Below are positions 63,201 to 64,000 of a stretch of DNA of 64,000 bases, piece after piece. Made by a program: the position numbers and the translations under genes. Location of the stretch: positions 24,656,425-24,720,424 of the forward strand of contig NC_135558.1 in NCBI RefSeq assembly GCF_964340395.1. Direction: 5' to 3'. Under the pieces are notes generated by a model. The model was not told the origin of the DNA. It saw only the letters and a list, made by a program, of their open reading frames with translations, and made no database searches. This stretch comes from Glandiceps talaboti. Taxonomy: Eukaryota > Hemichordata > Enteropneusta > Spengelidae. The stretch's first letter is position 1. Every line of letters begins with the position of its first letter.

Positions 63201-64000
63201 GGGAAGGTTACAACTAAGAGCTGATTTGGTAGTATAGCTATAGGGTGGACAATTAGTAATGTAGTGGTTAAGGTTAAGTATAGTGGGAAGGTTACAACTA
63301 AGAGCTGATTTGGTAGTATAGCTATAGGGTGGACAATTAGTAATGTAGTGGTTAAGGTTAAGTATAGTGGGAAGGTTACAACTAAGAGCTGATTTGGTAG
63401 TATAGCTATAGGGTGGACAATTAGTAATGTAGTGGTTAAGGTTAAGTATAGTGGGAAGGTTACAACTAAGAGCTGATTTGGTAGTATAGCTATAGGGTGG
63501 ACAATTAGTAATGTAGTGGTTAAGGTTAAGTATAGTGGGAAGGTTACAACTGAGAGCTGATTTGGTAGTATAGCTATAGGGTGGACAATTAGTAATGTAG
63601 TGGTTAAGGGTATGAGTATAGTGGGAAGGTTACAACTAAGAGCTGATCTGGTAGTATAGCTATAGGGTGGACAATTAGTAATGTAGTGGTTAAGGGTATG
63701 AGTATAGTGGGAAGGTTACAACTAAGAGCTGATCTGGTAGTATAGCTATGGGGTGGACAATTAGTAATGTAGTGGTTAAGGGTATGAGTATAGTGGGAAG
63801 GTTACAACTAAGAGCTGATTTGGTAGTATAGCTATAGGGTGGACAATTAGTAATGTAGTGGTTAAGGTTAAGTATAGTGGGAAGGTTACAACTAAGAGCT
63901 GATTTGGTAGTATAGCTATAGGGTGGACAATTAGTAATGTAGTGGTTAAGGTTAAGTATAGTGGGAAGGTTACAACTAAGAGCTGATTTGGTAGTATAGC

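Larger units (their letters stand above)
59310..64000. repeat. Minisatellite, 84/86 bp unit, runs off the window
   Basis: The unit contains TATAGTGGGAAGGTTACAAC, then AGAGCTGATTTGGTAGTATA and GGTGGACAATTAGTAATGTA. Two length types exist: one joined by GGGTATGAG (86 bp) and one by GGTTAAG (84 bp). About three units precede the LINE insertion at 59572 and about 44 follow. Other variable sites are CTAAGAG/CTGAGAG, GATTTGG/GATCTGG and CTATAGGG/CTATGGGG. One unit near 62385 has an extra ATATA. Confidence 0.95.

Noticed and set aside
1-64000. tRNA, rRNA or other structured RNA genes
   Set aside because: None seen by eye. No tRNA-type A and B boxes in correct spacing were noticed, though a covariance-model search was not possible here.

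Overview
This is animal genomic DNA, AT-rich and repeat-dominated. The only host coding sequence I can support is three exons with GT-AG splice sites, all on the + strand, from one multi-immunoglobulin-domain gene (50958-57939). The transposon mix (Tigger/pogo, L2/CR1-like and RTE-like LINEs, BEL/Pao, Ngaro-type tyrosine-recombinase element, Polinton/Maverick) is typical of aquatic invertebrates such as molluscs, hemichordates, lancelets or cnidarians. I cannot fix the phylum from sequence alone.

Left part (1-32.5 kb) is stacked transposons. A Tigger/pogo element (713-3963) is bounded by CAGTCGCCGCCG inverted ends and TA duplications, and its transposase has one in-frame stop. A decayed 5'-truncated LINE follows (about 4000-6715). 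Next is a BEL/Pao retroelement fossil on the - strand (about 6712-32467), opened by two insertions. One is a 1 kb foldback-bearing sequence (9192-10239). The other is a whole Polinton (about 11946-31792) with roughly 400 bp terminal inverted repeats that are nearly identical. The Polinton keeps recognisable integrase, protein-primed DNA polymerase B, capsid-type and several accessory reading frames, but I found no packaging ATPase or cysteine protease. Its polymerase region is itself interrupted by a whole-looking Ngaro-type element (22833-28482) with split direct repeats. The order of insertion is therefore BEL, then Polinton, then Ngaro.

Middle part (32.5-47.1 kb) is non-coding. It holds G-runs and a 2.1 kb inverted-repeat-bounded block. 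That block encloses a palindrome cluster, a fragment of an RTE-like LINE and a solo LTR. A 10,080 bp array of a 40 bp AT-rich unit follows. The array holds about 252 copies in unbroken 40 bp register and has higher-order duplications inside it.

Right part (47.1-64 kb) holds a 3.4 kb segment with short inverted ends and then the Ig exons. The introns are packed with minisatellites, one of which is built from the exon's own splice-donor region. They also contain a 2.8 kb inverted-repeat-bounded block. The window ends inside an 84/86 bp minisatellite of about 47 copies, into which a 5'-truncated L2/CR1-like LINE inserted with a 9 bp target duplication. There is no sign of genes acting together here other than the element-encoded gene sets.
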